Part shown: positions 45,125 to 53,276 of the stretch, piece by piece
How the letters are laid out: every line of letters begins with the position of its first letter
How positions within the stretch are numbered: the stretch's first letter is position 1
NCBI GenBank assembly: GCA_964637445.1
Contig: CAZWWS010000004.1
Coordinates: 1-64,000, forward strand
Direction: 5' to 3'
DNA: 64,000 bases
DNA from: M3 sp964637445
Lineage (GTDB): Bacteria; Bacteroidota; Bacteroidia; Bacteroidales; Muribaculaceae
Made by a program: the position numbers and the translations under genes
The notes under the pieces: generated by a model
The model's input: only the letters and a program-made list of their open reading frames with translations
Database searches by the model: none
What the model was told of the DNA's origin: nothing

Positions 45125-47344
45125 ATGGATCCTATTTTTATAGTGATTTTAGTGATTCTGGGCGCTCTTGCAATCCTTGATTTGATTGTCGGAGTCGCCA
45201 ACGATGCTATCAACTTCCTTAACTCAGCTCTTGGGGCTAAGGTCGCTCCGCAACATGTGATTCTTACTGTTGCGGCTTTAGGTATCATGGTCGGAGTTTT
45301 GACCTCAAGTGGTATGATGGAAGTGGCTCGTAATGGTGTGTTCTATCCCGGAAGTTTTACATTCTCGGAGATTATGGTTCTTTTTGTGGGAATGATGCTC
45401 GCTGATGTGATTCTTCTGAATACGTTCAATTCTCTTGGTCTTCCTACGTCGACTACCGTATCGCTTGTATTCGAACTCCTTGGTTCTGCAGTTGCCATTG
45501 CTTTATACAAGATTTGGACAGAGACCGGTCTCTCGATTAACGACTTAGGTAATTTTATCAATTCCGGAAAGGCTATGGCGATTATTTCGGGTATTCTTGT
45601 ATCTGTGGCAATCGCGTTTACTGCCGGAGGAATATTGATGTATATATCGCGTGTGATATTCAGCTTCCGTTATCAAAAGGTATTTTCTAAATTAGGCGCT
45701 GTTTGGTGTGGAATATCTCTGACCGGCATTATCTATTTTGCTATATTTAAGGGCTTAAAAAGTTCAGGTTTAATACCCGAAGAGATAAAAACATTTATCA
45801 ACGACAATACATTTATCTTTCTTCTTGGCATTTGGGCAGCTTGCTCGATAATATTAGCGATTTGTCAACGTTGCAAACTCAACATCATCAAATTCACAAT
45901 CCTTTCAGGCACATTTGCTCTTGCTCTTGCGTTTGCCGGCAATGACTTGGTTAACTTTATCGGGGTTCCTTTTGCCGGATTCGACTCATTCAAAATGGCT
46001 GCTGAAAGTGGTGATATGAATATGCTGATGGGAGGGCTTGCAGCTCCGGTTCATGCAAATATTTGGTTGCTGCTTGGAGCAGGTGTAGTGATGGCATTGA
46101 CATTGTTTTTCTCGCGAGATGCAATGAAAGTGGCACAGACCGAATTGAGCCTTTCTTCTCAGCACGAAGACTCAAACGAACGTTTTGGATCGTCTCCGGT
46201 CTCACGAAATATTGTTAGATTTGCCATCCAACTCAATAATGGCTACAATCGCTTGATGCCGGCTAAGTTGCGCGAAAAGATTAATACTCGTTTTGTCCAA
46301 TTACCTCCCGAAGAACGCTCAAATGCTTCTTACGATTTGATTCGCTCTGTTGTAAATCTTACAGCAGCTTCGATTCTCATATGTATTGGTACGTCGTTGA
46401 AGTTGCCGTTGTCTACTACCTACGTTGTTTTCATGGTTGCAATGGGTTCTTCTCTCGCCGATCGTGCTTGGGGACGTGATAGCGCCGTATATCGTATCTC
46501 TGGTGTGATGGTGGTTATTGCCGGATGGTTCGTTACAGCATTTGCGGGATTTATTCTGTCGCTATCAATCACTCTATTTATCGTTTGGGGTGGATGGATT
46601 GCGCTTGTAATAGTATGTTTGATTTGTGGATATGCTTTGTGTCACAACTTAATCTTCAAAGGCAAATCCAAGAAGGAAGAGGCTCCGCTTATTTCTGAAA
46701 ACGAGGCTGATGAGGATGTACTTTATTCATGTACCGAAGCGGTTTGCAACACAATGAAGAGTATCTCTGAGATTTATAATCATATGTTGGTGGCTTTGTT
46801 TACCGAAAATCGCAAAGTGTTGAAAGAAACCGTGCATCAGTCTGAAGTACTCTATAAAGAAGCTAATGAGCGAAAATATATGATTATGTCAACTATTCGT
46901 AAGCTCCAAGAGCAAAAAATCGAATCTGCTCATTTCTATGTACAAGTAGTCGATTCTCTTACTGAAGTTACAAAGGCGGTACTTCATATCACTCGTCCGG
47001 CCTACGATCATATCAACAACAATCATAAAGGTCTTACTGAGGAGCAAATTATGGACCTCAAAGTCGTAAACGATGAGGTGGAAAACATATTCCGTAATGT
47101 AAACCAAATGCTTCAAGACAAGGACTTTTCTCAACTCGATAGTGTCCTCACAATGCGTGATGCCTTGTTCGGTACTATCGCAGAGAGAATCAAGAGTCAA
47201 ATTCGTCGCATCAAGAACGACGACACAGCATCGACTCGTGGAAGTGCTCTCTACTTTAATATTCTCAGTGAAACGAAAACTCTTGTGCTTCAATCGCGTA
47301 ATATTCTTAAATCGCAAGCACACTTCCTCGAAAAAATCAAGTAA
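45125..47344 (+). CDS. PiT-family phosphate transporter with fused PhoU-like tail
   Basis: The 739-residue protein has the PiT membrane core in two parts (IVGVANDAINFLNSALGAKVA near the start and TSLKLPLSTTYVVFMVAMG around residue 420). They are separated by an extra block of helices and a soluble loop. A cytoplasmic all-helical C-terminal region (about 530-739) resembles PhoU/DUF47. The fusion suggests built-in regulation. This long form is common in Bacteroidota. It follows the kinase gene by 30 bp and ends before a strong bidirectional terminator. Confidence 0.9.
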   Translation: MDPIFIVILVILGALAILDLIVGVANDAINFLNSALGAKVAPQHVILTVAALGIMVGVLTSSGMMEVARNGVFYPGSFTFSEIMVLFVGMMLADVILLNTFNSLGLPTSTTVSLVFELLGSAVAIALYKIWTETGLSINDLGNFINSGKAMAIISGILVSVAIAFTAGGILMYISRVIFSFRYQKVFSKLGAVWCGISLTGIIYFAIFKGLKSSGLIPEEIKTFINDNTFIFLLGIWAACSIILAICQRCKLNIIKFTILSGTFALALAFAGNDLVNFIGVPFAGFDSFKMAAESGDMNMLMGGLAAPVHANIWLLLGAGVVMALTLFFSRDAMKVAQTELSLSSQHEDSNERFGSSPVSRNIVRFAIQLNNGYNRLMPAKLREKINTRFVQLPPEERSNASYDLIRSVVNLTAASILICIGTSLKLPLSTTYVVFMVAMGSSLADRAWGRDSAVYRISGVMVVIAGWFVTAFAGFILSLSITLFIVWGGWIALVIVCLICGYALCHNLIFKGKSKKEEAPLISENEADEDVLYSCTEAVCNTMKSISEIYNHMLVALFTENRKVLKETVHQSEVLYKEANERKYMIMSTIRKLQEQKIESAHFYVQVVDSLTEVTKAVLHITRPAYDHINNNHKGLTEEQIMDLKVVNDEVENIFRNVNQMLQDKDFSQLDSVLTMRDALFGTIAERIKSQIRRIKNDDTASTRGSALYFNILSETKTLVLQSRNILKSQAHFLEKIK

Positions 47345-47385
47345 ACAAATTCAGATCTAAATACTCCCCTCACATTTATTACAAC

Positions 47386-47421
47386 AAAAGCGAGCTTCGC
47401 CCAATCACGAAGCTCGCTTTT
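47386..47421. terminator. Bidirectional terminator between pit and ddl
   Basis: Arms 47386-47399 (AAAAGCGAGCTTCG) and 47408-47421 pair perfectly over 14 bp around an 8-base loop, with A/T ends on both strands. It serves both convergent operons. Confidence 0.85.
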
Positions 47422-47452
47422 ATTCAGTTGCAAAGAATCGGGGATTATTTGT

Positions 47453-48643
47453 TTATTTTACTCCTTTGGCGCCTTTCACGCCTCCTTTTATTCCTCCGCT
47501 GAGAGAGAATATGTTTTGGTCGTAAGATACGGTTTTCATGCCCATTTCGCGTTTACGCTTCACTGCGAGCTGAACAAGACGATCCATCAATTGATCGAAA
47601 CGGATGCCCGATGCTTCCCAAAGGTAGAACGATAGCGAGCCGGGGATGGTGTTAATCTCATTGACGTATATATTTCTGGTTTTGCGGTCGATAATCACGT
47701 CTACACGGCTCACCCCATGACATGATAGTACGCGGAATGTTTCGCCGGCAAGAAATTGTATGCGCTTTGTTTCTGCATCCGGAAGGTCAGCGGGGATTTT
47801 CTTTTGAGATGCTTGCATGCCTCGTTCGCCTTTGGTCCCTCCCATGTATTTATCCTCATAGGTGAGGAAATCGGCGCTCTTGATTGGCTCTTCACACACC
47901 GACATTTGATATTCGTCGCAGTCGCCAAGCACTGAGCAATTTATTTCTTGAAGTTCTTCTACCATATCCTCTACTATGATACGGGTTGAATACTTCTCAG
48001 CTGTGTCTACACGTTCGATAAGTTCTTGGCGATTGGCGGCACAACCTATGCCCACACTCGATCCAAGGTTAGCCGGTTTCACTATTACTGGATAGCCGAG
48101 CGTGGTTTCTATTTTTTCTATCAAGGCATCTCGTTGGGCAAACCATTGTTTGTCGGTAAACCACACATAGTCTACGACCGGAATATCGCATGCTTGAAGT
48201 ATCATCTTCATGGTGATCTTATCCATACCATTGGCACTTGATAGGGTATTGCAACCTGCAAATGGAATACCTATCGATTCGAGTACCCCTTCGAAGATGC
48301 CGTCTTCGCCGTTTGACCCATGAAGCACCGGTATCACGACATCGAGTCGGGTCAAAATGTTTGACCCGAACATCGACTTTTTCACTTTATATAAGTTATA
48401 GTCGTCATATATCGGTCGCATATACACCTCTTCGCATTTAGCTAATAGGGCATTGGTGTCACGATAGTTGGCCACGTCAAAAAGAGCTTCGCCGGTATAC
48501 CATTTCCCTTGCTTGGTAATGTATATCGGAGTTACGTCATATTTTTCGCGATTGATGGCATGCATGGCTTGCGATGCCGAGATTACTGATATTTCGTGTT
48601 CGGTGGAACGTCCACCAAAGAATACGCCAATGTTAGTTTTCAT
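47453..48643 (-). CDS. ddl: D-alanine--D-alanine ligase (long form)
   Basis: Ddl joins two D-Ala residues for the end of the peptidoglycan stem. The 396-residue ATP-grasp protein has GGRSTEHEISVISA at the start, PVLHGSNGEDG, PVIVKPANLGSSVGIG and the C-terminal EINTIPGSLSFYLWEASGI. It is longer than the usual 310-370 residues and ends in a repetitive basic tail of K-G-x units (GGIKGGVKGAKGVK). It forms an operon with a membrane-anchored MurF-like ligase and an alpha/beta hydrolase. D-Ala-D-Ala is the likely product, but a D-Ala-D-X depsipeptide cannot be excluded from sequence. Confidence 0.9.
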   Translation of the reverse strand: MKTNIGVFFGGRSTEHEISVISASQAMHAINREKYDVTPIYITKQGKWYTGEALFDVANYRDTNALLAKCEEVYMRPIYDDYNLYKVKKSMFGSNILTRLDVVIPVLHGSNGEDGIFEGVLESIGIPFAGCNTLSSANGMDKITMKMILQACDIPVVDYVWFTDKQWFAQRDALIEKIETTLGYPVIVKPANLGSSVGIGCAANRQELIERVDTAEKYSTRIIVEDMVEELQEINCSVLGDCDEYQMSVCEEPIKSADFLTYEDKYMGGTKGERGMQASQKKIPADLPDAETKRIQFLAGETFRVLSCHGVSRVDVIIDRKTRNIYVNEINTIPGSLSFYLWEASGIRFDQLMDRLVQLAVKRKREMGMKTVSYDQNIFSLSGGIKGGVKGAKGVK

Positions 48644-48670
48644 TTCTTATGATTATGTTATGTCTTTTGT

Positions 48671-50254
48671 TTACTTAAATGTGTCGGGAAGGTCGTTTTC
48701 ATATAGCACTGTGTCGCCGGCAGTTGCTATCGAAGCAAGCACTCTTTGTGCTTCATCAAACGATATTACGGGACGTACCGCGTCTCCGGTCATTCCGCCC
48801 TCGGCGATTCCCTTCATCAACGCCTCGCGATTGTATTCGCCTACTATGATTGCCACATCGGCACATTCGGCAATCTTACGTCCGAGCGCTTCGTTGTGGT
48901 AATACTGCTTGTCGCCAAGCTCAATCATCCCTGGGGTTATCACTATGCGTTTACCTTTGGTCATGCGCGACAATACATCCATTGCCATTTGCGAGCCTGT
49001 AGGATTGGAGTTGAACGCATCGTCTATGATAGTTATGCCACCTGGTGTACGCTTCATGTTCAAGCGATGTTCCACTTGCTCGATTTTTTCTACGGCATAT
49101 CTGATTTTTTCATCGGGCACATTCAAACGCAATGCCACGATTACAGCGGCTATGAGGTTTGAAATGTTGCATTCGCCCACCAATTTGGTGTGCAGTTTCA
49201 ATTCTTTATCTTGCCCCACGATGGTAAATGTTGTGCCGTACTCGTCATATTCTATGTCGCGAGCTGTATAGTCGGCTGCGTCGGTTGCCTTTACGGCGTA
49301 GCGTAGACACTCCACGTTGTCGACCTTGCGCGAAGCTCCGAACTCAAAGTCGTTGTTCACCACGGCAAGTCCGTCGGAGGGTAGGGCATCCACGAGTTCA
49401 AACTTCGTGCGTTGCACATTTTCAATCGATTTGAACGACTCTAAATGTTGCTCGCCTACAGCGGTGACAATTCCGATATGAGGATGTACGAGGTCGCATA
49501 TCTCCTTGATGTCGCCTATTTGTTTGGCTCCCATTTCGCAGATAAACACTTCGTTGTAGGGCTTAAGATATTCACGCACGGTGCGTATCACTCCCATCGT
49601 GGTGTTGTAGCTGCCCGGTGTCATCAGCACGTCATATTTCTCTTGCAGTATGCGGTTGAGATAGTGCTTGGTGCTCGTCTTTCCATAGCTGCCTGTGATG
49701 CCTATGATTTTCAGATCGGGCATTGAGGCGAGTATGCGAGCCGCATCGTTGTAATATTTCTTATTGATATGAGCCTCCACTGGCTTCAATATCACATTGG
49801 CTATCAATAATATCGGATGAGATATTACATACACACCCATTCCCACCATCGAAGTGACGATTACATCACCCCATATCAATTGGGCACCACCGGTCAATAT
49901 CAATCCCATCGCTATCATGGTCGAGAATATGCGCTTGGCGCGGTTGGTGAATACAAGCGGCTTCTTATACTTAGCCTTGGCAAGCTTGCCGATGTGTATT
50001 CCTACCACAAACAATGCCGGATAGATACATAGCCATGCCGCGCTTTTCAACCCGAGCATTGCAAATATCAGTACCAATACTACCAAGCGGTTGATTGTGG
50101 TCGTTTCGCCACTGCCATTGAGCCAACGAGTGTAGCGGTCGTTGCGATACGAGTTTTGCTGAAGCATCTGGAGGTCATACTTAAACTCTAAGATAAAGTT
50201 TACCACCACGAGCATCAGTAATATGAGTGAACAAGTGTAATTTACGGTTTCCAT
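48671..50254 (-). CDS. murF: MurF-like Mur ligase with N-terminal membrane domain
   Basis: The 527-residue protein begins with four or five membrane helices (within about 1-150) before a Mur ligase core. The P-loop is GITGSYGKTSTKHYL, and FICEMGAKQIGDI, IVTAVGEQHLESF and IIDDAFNSNPTGSQMAM match MurF. MurF adds D-Ala-D-Ala to the UDP-MurNAc-tripeptide; soluble MurF lacks the membrane part. With Ddl next door, the two can make and attach the dipeptide. It may be a second MurF or a specialised ligase acting on a membrane-bound substrate. Gaps to its neighbours are 27 and 7 bp. The DNA is distinctly more G+C-rich than average for the window. Confidence 0.82.
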   Translation of the reverse strand: METVNYTCSLILLMLVVVNFILEFKYDLQMLQQNSYRNDRYTRWLNGSGETTTINRLVVLVLIFAMLGLKSAAWLCIYPALFVVGIHIGKLAKAKYKKPLVFTNRAKRIFSTMIAMGLILTGGAQLIWGDVIVTSMVGMGVYVISHPILLIANVILKPVEAHINKKYYNDAARILASMPDLKIIGITGSYGKTSTKHYLNRILQEKYDVLMTPGSYNTTMGVIRTVREYLKPYNEVFICEMGAKQIGDIKEICDLVHPHIGIVTAVGEQHLESFKSIENVQRTKFELVDALPSDGLAVVNNDFEFGASRKVDNVECLRYAVKATDAADYTARDIEYDEYGTTFTIVGQDKELKLHTKLVGECNISNLIAAVIVALRLNVPDEKIRYAVEKIEQVEHRLNMKRTPGGITIIDDAFNSNPTGSQMAMDVLSRMTKGKRIVITPGMIELGDKQYYHNEALGRKIAECADVAIIVGEYNREALMKGIAEGGMTGDAVRPVISFDEAQRVLASIATAGDTVLYENDLPDTFK

Positions 50255-50261
50255 CTTTCGT

Positions 50262-51023
50262 TTATGCGTTTAAGAAGCTGCGCAATACGGCAGCAAATTG
50301 ATAAGGATTGTCAAGAAAGCTATAGTGTCCGCATCCCGGAAATGACACGAGACCGACCTCGGGAATGAGTCGTTCCATCGTTTTGGCATCGCTCAGTGGG
50401 GTAGCAGTGTCGTTTTCTCCCCATATCAGAAGCGTGGGTGCTTTAATCTTTGGCATCAAGTGCTTTAGGTCTTCGTTCACCACCTTTGAGAGAATGCGTC
50501 TCATCATCTCACTCGCTCCATTGTAGTCGCTCGACCCCACTTTTGCGCGATAAGCGTCCATACGCCGTTTCGCCCCCTCTTTGCCGAATATTATCGGCAT
50601 CAATCGCTTCATAGCCTTATATGAATACACCTTTATATAGTATTTCAGCGAGCGTCGGGGCTTCACACCGGCAGCGTCCACGAGTATGAGCTTGCTCACC
50701 TCGTTGCGCGAGGCATACACTATCCCCACGCGTCCGCCAAACGAGTGTCCCAACAGTGTCGGGCGGTCGATCTGCTCTATTCGCGCCAACTCTTCGATCA
50801 CCTGTGTGTATTCCTCTACCCCCCATACTTCGGTCGGTTCTTGCGACTGCCCAAAGCCGGGGAAATCCACATTATATACTTTGTGATTTTCTGCAGCTGT
50901 TTTCTCTACACTTGCCAGCGTGGTGCAGTTGCAGCCCCAGCCGTGCATGAGTATCACGGCACTGCCTTCGCCCTCCACTCTATAGTGTAGTTTTATGCCT
51001 TTGATAGTAACGTTCTTTTCCAT
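50262..51023 (-). CDS. Alpha/beta-fold hydrolase
   Basis: The 253-residue protein has the full catalytic set of the alpha/beta hydrolase fold: oxyanion HGWG, nucleophile Ser in LLGHSFGGRVG, Asp in LIWGENDTATP and His in FPGCGHYSFLD. The substrate is unknown. It leads the operon hydrolase, MurF-like, Ddl, so a role in envelope precursor turnover is a reasonable guess. A longer reading starting at 51071 would begin upstream of the predicted transcription start; the ATG at 51021-51023 is chosen. DNA is G+C-rich like that of the MurF-like gene. Confidence 0.85.
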   Translation of the reverse strand: MEKNVTIKGIKLHYRVEGEGSAVILMHGWGCNCTTLASVEKTAAENHKVYNVDFPGFGQSQEPTEVWGVEEYTQVIEELARIEQIDRPTLLGHSFGGRVGIVYASRNEVSKLILVDAAGVKPRRSLKYYIKVYSYKAMKRLMPIIFGKEGAKRRMDAYRAKVGSSDYNGASEMMRRILSKVVNEDLKHLMPKIKAPTLLIWGENDTATPLSDAKTMERLIPEVGLVSFPGCGHYSFLDNPYQFAAVLRSFLNA

Positions 51024-51040
51024 ATTGCAATTTGGAGTGA

Positions 51041-51072
51041 CAAAGTTAGCGTATCTTCCACAAAAGCACAAA
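51041..51072 (-). promoter_or_regulatory. Promoter of the hydrolase/MurF-like/Ddl operon
   Basis: On the minus strand TTTG (51069-51072), a 20-bp spacer and TAACTTTG (51041-51048) are a full match to the Bacteroidota pattern, 18 bp before the hydrolase ATG. Confidence 0.75.
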
Positions 51073-51109
51073 CAAAATCCCCTCCAATCTCAAAAAATCT
51101 CACAATTAA

Positions 51110-51654
51110 AATGAGATACTTCCTGTTCTTACAGAAAAGATTGAACCAGCTCTTTCTCCTGTGAAACGAGAATTGGTTTTAGTTGTTGATTATGTGCCTA
51201 ATCAGCCTTTGAGCGTTAGAATTTCGCGTAAACGTAATTTTGCTGCAGAAATTCCGGATGCTAAAATTATAGAACTTGACCCCGAAGTTGAACATTCTAA
51301 AAGGGGGCAATCTAACACGGTTATAACTCGTGGGAACGCAACAAAACTTATTGTTAAATTTCCGGACGGAACTGTTATAGCAGAGCCTAAAGCAACCGAT
51401 ACTTTCGTTAAGGCTGTAAAAAAATTGTAGTTGAAAAAGTGCGCAGTGTAGTTGAGAAAGAGGATCTTGTATTTTGTCGAGTACCGGTTATTTCAAATCG
51501 TCGTGACTCAAAATATGGCAAATCTCAAAAAGATTTAGGCGGAGGTTGGCTCTTGATTACCCACAGTAATAATCTAATGAAAAAGAGTTTCCTTGATAAG
51601 GTATCTGAAACTCTTAATCTTAACCTAATAGTAAAAGTCAAAACCGATATTTAG
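51110..51654 (+). pseudogene. Frameshifted gene remnant of unknown function
   Basis: An open frame follows a TAA at 51107-51109 and reads NEILPVLTEKIEPALSPV through VKRELVLVVDYVPNQPL to TFVKAVKK. There a run of seven As (51418-51424) shifts the frame, and the protein resumes as VEKVRSVVEKEDLVFCR to the stop at 51652-51654. The joined reading looks like one continuous domain of about 180 residues. I recall similar hypothetical proteins in Bacteroides but no function. No start codon lies at the N-terminal edge (only GTG at 51161), so the 5' end is also lost. It abuts the hydrolase promoter. Confidence 0.6.
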
Positions 51655-51721
51655 GCATAGTTTTTTATTGCACCTCCCGACATTATCTTGCAAGCAAAAT
51701 TATGATAACAATTCAACAATT

Positions 51722-51817
51722 ATGGACAAAATACCAACATTATATGCATTATATCATGGAACGGACGCTCGTTTAGTTAGAATGAGCAAGTATGAACGTA
51801 CCGAAATGACAATCTAA
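51722..51817 (+). pseudogene. N-terminal stub of a truncated gene
   Basis: A 31-codon reading frame starts MDKIPTLYALYHGTDARLVR and stops after EMTI. The start resembles, from memory, the N-terminus of larger Bacteroides proteins of unknown function that share the LYHGTDAR piece. Without its remaining length it is unlikely to work. It lies between two other broken genes in the AT-rich islet. Confidence 0.4.
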
Positions 51818-51854
51818 ACGATTGGAATTAAAAATATTAAAAAAGAAGTTGAAT

Positions 51855-53057
51855 ATGAATGAAATTTGGGACAATTTTACGAGCTTTAATTGGGGCGAGC
51901 ATCTAAGAAATATCGTAGCTATTGGTGGTGTAGCTGCTCTTATCTATGGAATATCAAAAGGTATTTTAAATTTTATATATCAACGGAAGAACGAACTAAA
52001 AGATCAATTTAATGCGATTGTATCTCAGTTGACATCCGAAAACAGTACGATTCAATTAACTTCTGCTATTCTTCTTCGTAGATTTATTACGAAAACATCC
52101 CGAAAGAAATATTTAAACTTAAAATCGGAAACGATTAATGTTATATCTTCATTGTCATGAGTTTTACCTACTGGTATATTCCAAAAAACATTGGTTGATG
52201 GTCTTGCTTATGCTGGAGATATTTCTGGCTCCGATTTACAAAAAACAAATCTTCAAGACATTTATTTAGGCGTAAAAAAAAGGAAAGTTGGTACTAATAA
52301 TACCGATTTGTACCTATCAGATTTGTCTTATGCTTTAATTGAGAATGTTGTTGGAACCAATGCGATTTTTTATAGAGCAGTTTTAATGGGAGCCAAAATT
52401 AAAAATAGTGATTTTTCTAATGGAAACTTTAAAGATGCTGATTTAACAAACACAATTTTTTATAACGTAACTCTCAAAAATGCAGATTTTTCTGGAGCTA
52501 ACAATATTCCCAAAGAAATAGAAGAAAAATTAGTCGATGGTAAATACCCGTATGCTGAATCATGCACAACTCAATCTAAATCGAGTAAAACTATATTCTT
52601 TTCGATGCCTGGTCAAATGAAAAAAGAGGATGAAATTCTAACGAATGATTTTAGACGACTTCTTGAACAAAGGGGATTTGAGGTAATTTACTATACACGT
52701 GATTTATATCCTCAGTTTGGTCAATTTAATAGGGTAAGAGAAAGTATATCACGTTCATTTGGAATGGTAGCTTTCGGATTAAAGCAAATTAATGTTGAAA
52801 GAGCAATATATAGACCAGAAAGTACGGAAACTGAAATATGGGAAAACAAATGGTTGTCAACACCTTGGAGCGAAATTGAAATCGGTATGGGTTTAATGGC
52901 TGGTTTACCAATTTTGCTCGTTTGTGACCCAGAAATAAATAGTGGTTCTTTTGATCGAGCTTTATCAGAATGCTTTGTTTCACGTATCTCTTTAGAGGAT
53001 GATTGCAGAAAAATTGAGCAGAACAGACATTTTGAGGAATGGTTGTCAAAAATATAA
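51855..53057 (+). pseudogene. Membrane-anchored pentapeptide-repeat protein with TIR/NDT-like C-terminal domain, interrupted by TGA
   Basis: A single frame runs from the ATG at 51855 to the stop at 53055-53057, broken only by a TGA at 52158-52160. Reading through it gives about 400 residues. There is one membrane helix (about 16-36), a coiled stretch, pentapeptide repeats (about 105-220, with ADLTN, ADFSG and SDFSN units) and a C-terminal Rossmann-like domain (about 240-400). The latter has IFFSMPGQM, GFEVIYYTRD and STPWSEIEIGMGLMAGLPILLV. The Glu in EIEIGMG lies where nucleoside deoxyribosyltransferase/TIR-type enzymes keep a catalytic Glu. CGA to TGA would explain the stop. A defence or signalling effector is inferred, not shown. 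Confidence 0.65.
52191..53057 (+). CDS. C-terminal piece of the pentapeptide/TIR-NDT-like protein
   Basis: If translated separately from a TTG at 52191, this piece gives 288 residues holding the pentapeptide repeats and the whole C-terminal domain, but not the membrane anchor. It is in the same frame as the upstream part, only ten codons beyond the TGA. There is no clear Shine-Dalgarno sequence before the TTG. It is listed because it retains a complete domain that might still be made by reinitiation or stop readthrough. The 53058-53276 stretch beyond it shows no gene. Confidence 0.4.
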   Translation: MVDGLAYAGDISGSDLQKTNLQDIYLGVKKRKVGTNNTDLYLSDLSYALIENVVGTNAIFYRAVLMGAKIKNSDFSNGNFKDADLTNTIFYNVTLKNADFSGANNIPKEIEEKLVDGKYPYAESCTTQSKSSKTIFFSMPGQMKKEDEILTNDFRRLLEQRGFEVIYYTRDLYPQFGQFNRVRESISRSFGMVAFGLKQINVERAIYRPESTETEIWENKWLSTPWSEIEIGMGLMAGLPILLVCDPEINSGSFDRALSECFVSRISLEDDCRKIEQNRHFEEWLSKI

Positions 53058-53276
53058 CTGGCGTTTACGATAGACATTTGCTGATCTGTTGTTGAATGGT
53101 TGGTTGGATTATGAAAGGTCATTATCTCTAAATCATTTCTTGATATAGAGAATATTACTCACATCTAAAAACTGCGAGAACTTGAAATCAACGGATGTCG
53201 GTATCGCGTATTATGATGAGGTCGGAGCGGTAACATCCGGCTTGATTTCCGTGATATTCTGTGACGTTCTGTGAGC

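Noticed and set aside
48468..50032. Several plus-strand frames opposite the MurF-like and Ddl genes
   Set aside because: They arise from the higher G+C content of the real minus-strand genes and have no recognisable domains.
53058..53276. Attachment site or mobile-element end near radA
   Set aside because: A short direct repeat (TTCTGTGA twice, near 53260) is present, but there is no matching copy at the other edge of the islet and no integrase or transposase.
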